Source: Jejuia rubra
Lineage (GTDB): Bacteria > Bacteroidota > Bacteroidia > Flavobacteriales > Flavobacteriaceae
Length of the DNA stretch: 17,113 bases
Assembly: GCF_042684665.1 (NCBI RefSeq)
Contig: NZ_JBHULY010000015.1
Coordinates: 1-17,113, forward strand
Direction of reading: 5' to 3'
The notes beneath the pieces were generated by a model. It saw only the letters and a program-made list of their open reading frames with translations, was not told the origin of the DNA and did not search any database. Both the position numbers and the translations under genes were made by a program. The first letter of the stretch is position 1. Each line of letters opens with the position of its first letter. Positions 14,772 through 17,113 of this stretch are shown one piece after another.

Positions 14772-15815
14772 ATGAGTTTTAGAAAAATCGGTTTTTTGAT
14801 ATTATTGGCAACATTGGCCCTAATATCCTGTAAGGATGATGATGATGGAAATGGTGTAATTTCAATACCGATTGCAGATAGGGATGAACAGCAGAGTATA
14901 GATAATGGAATGTTGGTGGATTACCTTACTACGCATTATTACAATGCTTCGGCTTTTGTAAATAACCCCAACCCGAAAATTGCAGATTTAATCATTAGTG
15001 ATACCCCTGATGGAAATGCAAGGCTGATAGACTCCGTTGATATCAAACCCGTAAGGTTTGCTGATACCGATTATGAGATTTATATTTTGAAACTCAATGA
15101 AGGGGGTGGTGAAACCACTAATTTTTCAGATAAGGTAAGGGTGCATTATGAAGGATTTCTTTTGGATGGAACAATTTTCGATAGCGCTGTAACTCCTACT
15201 GATTTTAACTTGGTAGGCGATGGCAGAACCATTGGATCTGTTATTGATGGTTGGAAAAAGGCGTTGGTTGATTTTAAGTCTGCCGAAAATTTTACGGAGG
15301 ATGGTGGTCTTATAAATTACGAAAACCATGGTGTGGGGGTGATGTTTATGCCTTCAGGACTTGCATATTTTAACGAGTCCAGATCGAAAATTCCAGCTTA
15401 TTCCCCGCTCATTTTTAAGTTTGAGCTGTTGCAGAACTTTTTCACTGATTTTGATGATGATGGTATTCCTTCACATTTAGAAAAAATATTGAAGGACCCA
15501 GCGGACAGTCAATTCCTAGACCAATTTGTGGTGTTTGCGGATGAAAATGAAAAAGATGATGACACTGATAATAATGGTTTATGGGATTTTATTGATCCTG
15601 ATGATGATGGAGATGGGATTTTGACTAAGGACGAGATTAAGGTAAGAACCATTACGGGAACAAAGGCTGAAGTTGAAAACGCAATCCTAAACAAGGATGA
15701 GGAACGAGTTCGGGTTTATAAAGATGTACTCAATAACAATTATGTGGCAACTATAATTGAATTTACGGATACTGACGATAACGGTACTCCCGATTATTTA
15801 GAGGATAACATCTAG
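14772..15815 (+). CDS. FKBP-type peptidyl-prolyl isomerase lipoprotein with calcium-type repeats
   Basis: 347 residues. A lipoprotein signal ends at Cys20 (L-I-S-C) followed by a run of Asp, which in Bacteroidota can act as a surface-export tag. The FKBP domain lies at about 100-222 with V-R-V-H-Y-E-G (122-128) and D-G-T-I-F-D-S (132-138), typical of prolyl isomerases. The C-terminal part (about 225-347) holds Asp-rich, thrombospondin-3/EF-hand-like repeats: D226-F-D-D-D-G-I-P, D264-T-D-N-N-G, D276-P-D-D-D-G-D-G and D333-T-D-D-N-G-T-P, which would bind calcium. It probably folds or stabilises exported proteins at the outer membrane. It is transcribed alone and followed by a strong terminator. 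Confidence 0.87.
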   Translation: MSFRKIGFLILLATLALISCKDDDDGNGVISIPIADRDEQQSIDNGMLVDYLTTHYYNASAFVNNPNPKIADLIISDTPDGNARLIDSVDIKPVRFADTDYEIYILKLNEGGGETTNFSDKVRVHYEGFLLDGTIFDSAVTPTDFNLVGDGRTIGSVIDGWKKALVDFKSAENFTEDGGLINYENHGVGVMFMPSGLAYFNESRSKIPAYSPLIFKFELLQNFFTDFDDDGIPSHLEKILKDPADSQFLDQFVVFADENEKDDDTDNNGLWDFIDPDDDGDGILTKDEIKVRTITGTKAEVENAILNKDEERVRVYKDVLNNNYVATIIEFTDTDDNGTPDYLEDNI

Positions 15816-15838
15816 GTTTCTTTCAGCTAAAAAAAAAT

Positions 15839-15872
15839 AAAAAACTCGCAAAATAAACGTTGCGAGTTTTTT
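15839..15872. terminator. Bidirectional terminator between the FKBP and Crp/Fnr genes
   Basis: Six A plus CTCGCAA (15839-15851) pairs with TTGCGAG plus six T (15860-15872) around an 8-nt loop. It lies between two convergent genes and would serve both. Confidence 0.85.
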
Positions 15873-15918
15873 GTTTCCTAGATTCTTTTCTTGGACCTAA
15901 ACACATAATTGTTTAAAA

Positions 15919-16548
15919 TCAAATCATGTCTATTTTGCCACGGTTTAGTTTTATTTTGTTTTTGTTTTCCAGTTGCTTCAAAAGCCTAGATACAACTACA
16001 CGGGAGGTGTGTAGATCCTCAGCTATTTCTTGATGCTTAACATTAACCGTACTGGAACCGTGTAATTCAGCCTTGTTTATAAGGTATTTATAAAGGCGTT
16101 CGTCCATTTTCATAAAGGCAATATTGTCAATAGTTTCAAGCATTTCATCAAACCGGACTTGATAGCTTTCCAGAATAAAATTGCGCCAACTATCATTGGT
16201 ATGAAACCAGTTTTGCATATACTGAACTGGAATCATCATCAATGTAGAATCTCTTTCAGCTACAGCCCTTATTTTGCTTTTAGATTTACCAGTACAACAG
16301 GTAAGTGACATGGTGCAGGTTTCGCCAGCCTCCAAAAAGTAAATGAGTAGTTCGTTGCCCTCAGAATCCTCTCGCAATATTTTGATATTGCCATCCAGTA
16401 ATAGCGGAATATGACTCAAATGTTGGTTAATGTCAATAATAATATCACCTTCTTTATAAGTAGTTAATTTTCCTATGGCTTCAATCTCCTCGATAAGCGC
16501 ATCATCGAGTATGTCTTTAAAATTTTGATGGAGTAAAGTCCCTGTCAT
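15919..16548 (-). CDS. Crp/Fnr-family regulator with a cysteine cluster
   Basis: 209 residues. An N-terminal cyclic-nucleotide-binding-like barrel (about 15-115) is followed by a dimer helix and a winged helix-turn-helix (about 170-209). The HTH aligns without gaps to E. coli CRP: Q-E-I-A-E-D-L-H-T-S-R-V-V-V-S-R against Q-E-I-G-Q-I-V-G-C-S-R-E-T-V-G-R. CRP Arg180 and Arg185 are kept (R183, R188), but Glu181 is Val184. Three cysteines, C78, C84 and C85 (E-T-C-T-M-S-L-T-C-C), sit in a loop of the sensory barrel and could respond to redox state, sulfane sulfur or metal. There is no N-terminal Fnr-type Cys set. The ATG at 16548 is preferred over a TTG two codons earlier. Inferred role: sensor-regulator, perhaps of the sulfur genes. 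Confidence 0.88.
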   Translation of the reverse strand: MTGTLLHQNFKDILDDALIEEIEAIGKLTTYKEGDIIIDINQHLSHIPLLLDGNIKILREDSEGNELLIYFLEAGETCTMSLTCCTGKSKSKIRAVAERDSTLMMIPVQYMQNWFHTNDSWRNFILESYQVRFDEMLETIDNIAFMKMDERLYKYLINKAELHGSSTVNVKHQEIAEDLHTSRVVVSRLLKQLENKNKIKLNRGKIDMI

Positions 16549-16584
16549 ATTCAAAAATAATCATTTATAAAATTGAAATAAAAG

Positions 16585-16617
16585 TTTGGAGGAGTTTTAA
16601 TAAATAATGTATATTTG
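16585..16617 (+). promoter_or_regulatory. Promoter of tRNA-Arg
   Basis: TTTG (16585-16588), 21 bases, then TATATTTG (16610-16617) fit the Bacteroidota consensus. The start would be about 8 bases before the mature tRNA. The gap is shared with the divergent Crp/Fnr gene. Confidence 0.75.
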
Positions 16618-16631
16618 CACCCACTTTTAAG

Positions 16632-16705
16632 GGCCTCGTAGTTCAACTGAATAGAATACCTGATTACGGCTCAGGCGGTTGCAGGTTTGAATCCTGCCGA
16701 GGTCA
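16632..16705 (+). tRNA. tRNA-Arg (anticodon ACG)
   Basis: A 74-nt tRNA with acceptor GGCCTCG/CGAGGTC (one G-T pair), anticodon stem CCTGA/TCAGG, loop TTACGGC giving anticodon ACG (deaminated to ICG for CGN codons), and T stem GCAGG/CCTGC with loop TTTGAAT. CCA is not encoded. Its last 16 bases are repeated 110 bases downstream. Confidence 0.95.
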
Positions 16706-16710
16706 CGAAT

Positions 16711-16772
16711 AAAACGAAAACTCCAGCGTTAAATCAATCTTGAATGAATTTATAAGCTGGAGTTTTCGTTTT
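16711..16772 (+). terminator. 17-bp perfect hairpin after tRNA-Arg
   Basis: The arms 16711-16727 (AAAACGAAAACTCCAGC) and 16756-16772 are perfectly complementary, with a 28-nt loop and T-rich 3' arm. It lies 5 bases after the tRNA and probably ends or protects the tRNA transcript. The long loop is unusual for an intrinsic terminator. A smaller hairpin, CAAAGC-GGA-GCTTTG (16774-16788), follows at once. Confidence 0.6.
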
Positions 16773-16799
16773 TCAAAGCGGAGCTTTGTCAGGATATTT

Positions 16800-16815
16800 A
16801 ATCCTGCCGAGGTCA
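16800..16815 (+). repeat. Second copy of the tRNA-Arg 3' end
   Basis: AATCCTGCCGAGGTCA matches the last 16 bases of the tRNA (16690-16705) exactly. Just upstream, a TCAGG (16789-16793) recalls the 3' anticodon arm. It is either a remnant of a duplicated tRNA gene or an attachment-site duplication left by an integrative element. No integrase is present in the window. Confidence 0.7.
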
Positions 16816-16824
16816 TAAATAATT

Positions 16825-16862
16825 AACCCAATCATCTGTAATACAGTTGTTTGGGTTTTTTG
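16825..16862 (+). terminator. Intrinsic terminator after the tRNA-Arg remnant
   Basis: AACCCAA (16825-16831) pairs with TTGGGTT (16851-16857), enclosing a small inner stem CTGT/ACAG, and is followed by a long T-rich run. It suits the end of the tRNA transcription unit. Confidence 0.7.
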
Positions 16863-16867
16863 TTTTT

Positions 16868-17050
16868 TAAAAATTCACCTCTTTTGAATGTATTGGTTAT
16901 TAGTTTATAAGCATACCTTAAAAATAAGTTATTGAGGTAAGCCTGATTATGACTAAATAGCGAAAGAGCTTCTTAAAATAAAATAGAGGAGATGATATCC
17001 GGATTAAATAAAAAGAGTTTGATTCTATATACAAACTATTAAATAATTTA
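16868..17050. other. Right-end intergenic sequence
   Basis: Together with the hairpins and repeat from 16706, this makes about 345 bases without a gene before the terminal repeat. It is AT-rich and all frames are short. I see no promoter, RNA or protein signature in 16868-17050. Confidence 0.5.
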
Positions 17051-17113
17051 ACCCGTTGTGCATTATGATTTAAAAGAAAAAAGTTGTTCATCTTACTGAT
17101 AATCAGTAAATTG
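17051..17113. repeat. Right copy of 63-bp terminal inverted repeat
   Basis: Exact reverse complement of 2-64, ending at the window edge, so the true repeat may be longer. It starts ACCCGTTGTG and ends with the near-palindrome TTACTGATAATCAGTAA before ATTG. The same end of the element faces outward on both sides, so two oppositely oriented copies flank the segment unless the element itself has long terminal repeats. Confidence 0.75.

Noticed and set aside
15509..15694. Minus-strand open frame rich in Ser within the FKBP lipoprotein gene
   Set aside because: Complement of the Asp-rich GAT repeats; composition artefact.
15420..15800. GAT-rich repeats in the FKBP gene as a CRISPR or DNA repeat array
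   Set aside because: The repeats are irregular and explained by Asp codons of calcium-type protein motifs; no regularly spaced spacers. No CRISPR array was seen anywhere in the window.
16711..16788. Hairpins after tRNA-Arg as a riboswitch or small structured RNA
   Set aside because: Simple stems in a T-rich context beside a tRNA are better explained as terminator or processing structures; no conserved riboswitch core is visible.

Overview
The window looks like chromosomal DNA of a marine-type Flavobacteriaceae bacterium (Bacteroidota). The evidence is AT-rich DNA, no Shine-Dalgarno sequences, several promoters of the Bacteroidota form TTG-N19-21-TAnnTTTG, lipoprotein signals ending in I-S-C, and a flavobacterial-style carotenoid operon. 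The whole 17.1 kb segment is bracketed by a perfect 63-bp inverted repeat (2-64 and 17051-17113). This probably marks ends of a multicopy insertion element lying outside the window.

Layout from left to right. (1) 1-432: repeat end, an orphan terminator, a Crp-type palindrome and a promoter. (2) 433-2491: a three-gene sulfur cassette encoding a sulfide:quinone oxidoreductase-type flavoprotein, a single-cysteine DsrC/TusE-like carrier and a DsrE2-like protein. (3) 2644-4539: a YtxH-type stress protein, an intergenic region with a perfect (TC)18 microsatellite, and a predicted outer-membrane beta-barrel protein of unknown function. (4) 4798-5571: mazG, convergent with the carotenoid operon. (5) 10433-5568, minus strand: a CarH/LitR-like MerR-B12 regulator followed by crtI, crtB, crtZ and crtY, enough to convert geranylgeranyl diphosphate to zeaxanthin. 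Three head-to-tail ~11-bp repeats lie directly upstream of crtI, and the same sequence lies upstream of the regulator gene. (6) 10674-12914: a large lipoprotein with eight CxxCH haem sites, a HEAT-like middle and a TPR tail, divergent from the carotenoid operon. (7) 12919-13134, minus strand: tRNA-Leu(GAG) and tRNA-Lys(TTT) with a terminator between them. (8) 13273-15815: shikimate kinase, a phosphoribosyltransferase, an S4-domain RNA-binding protein, and an FKBP-type lipoprotein with calcium-binding-type repeats. (9) 15919-16705: a cysteine-rich Crp/Fnr regulator and, divergently, tRNA-Arg(ACG), followed by a stray copy of the tRNA 3' end and a terminator.

Two regulatory circuits can be proposed from the sequence. 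In the first, the CarH-like protein would repress its own gene and the crt genes in the dark through the shared operator and release them in light. In the second, the Crp/Fnr protein carries Val where E. coli CRP has Glu181, the residue that reads the second G of TGTGA. The sulfur cassette is preceded by TGTAA-N6-TTACA, the CRP geometry with exactly that G changed to A. This suggests, without proving it, that the regulator at the right end controls the sulfur genes at the left end.
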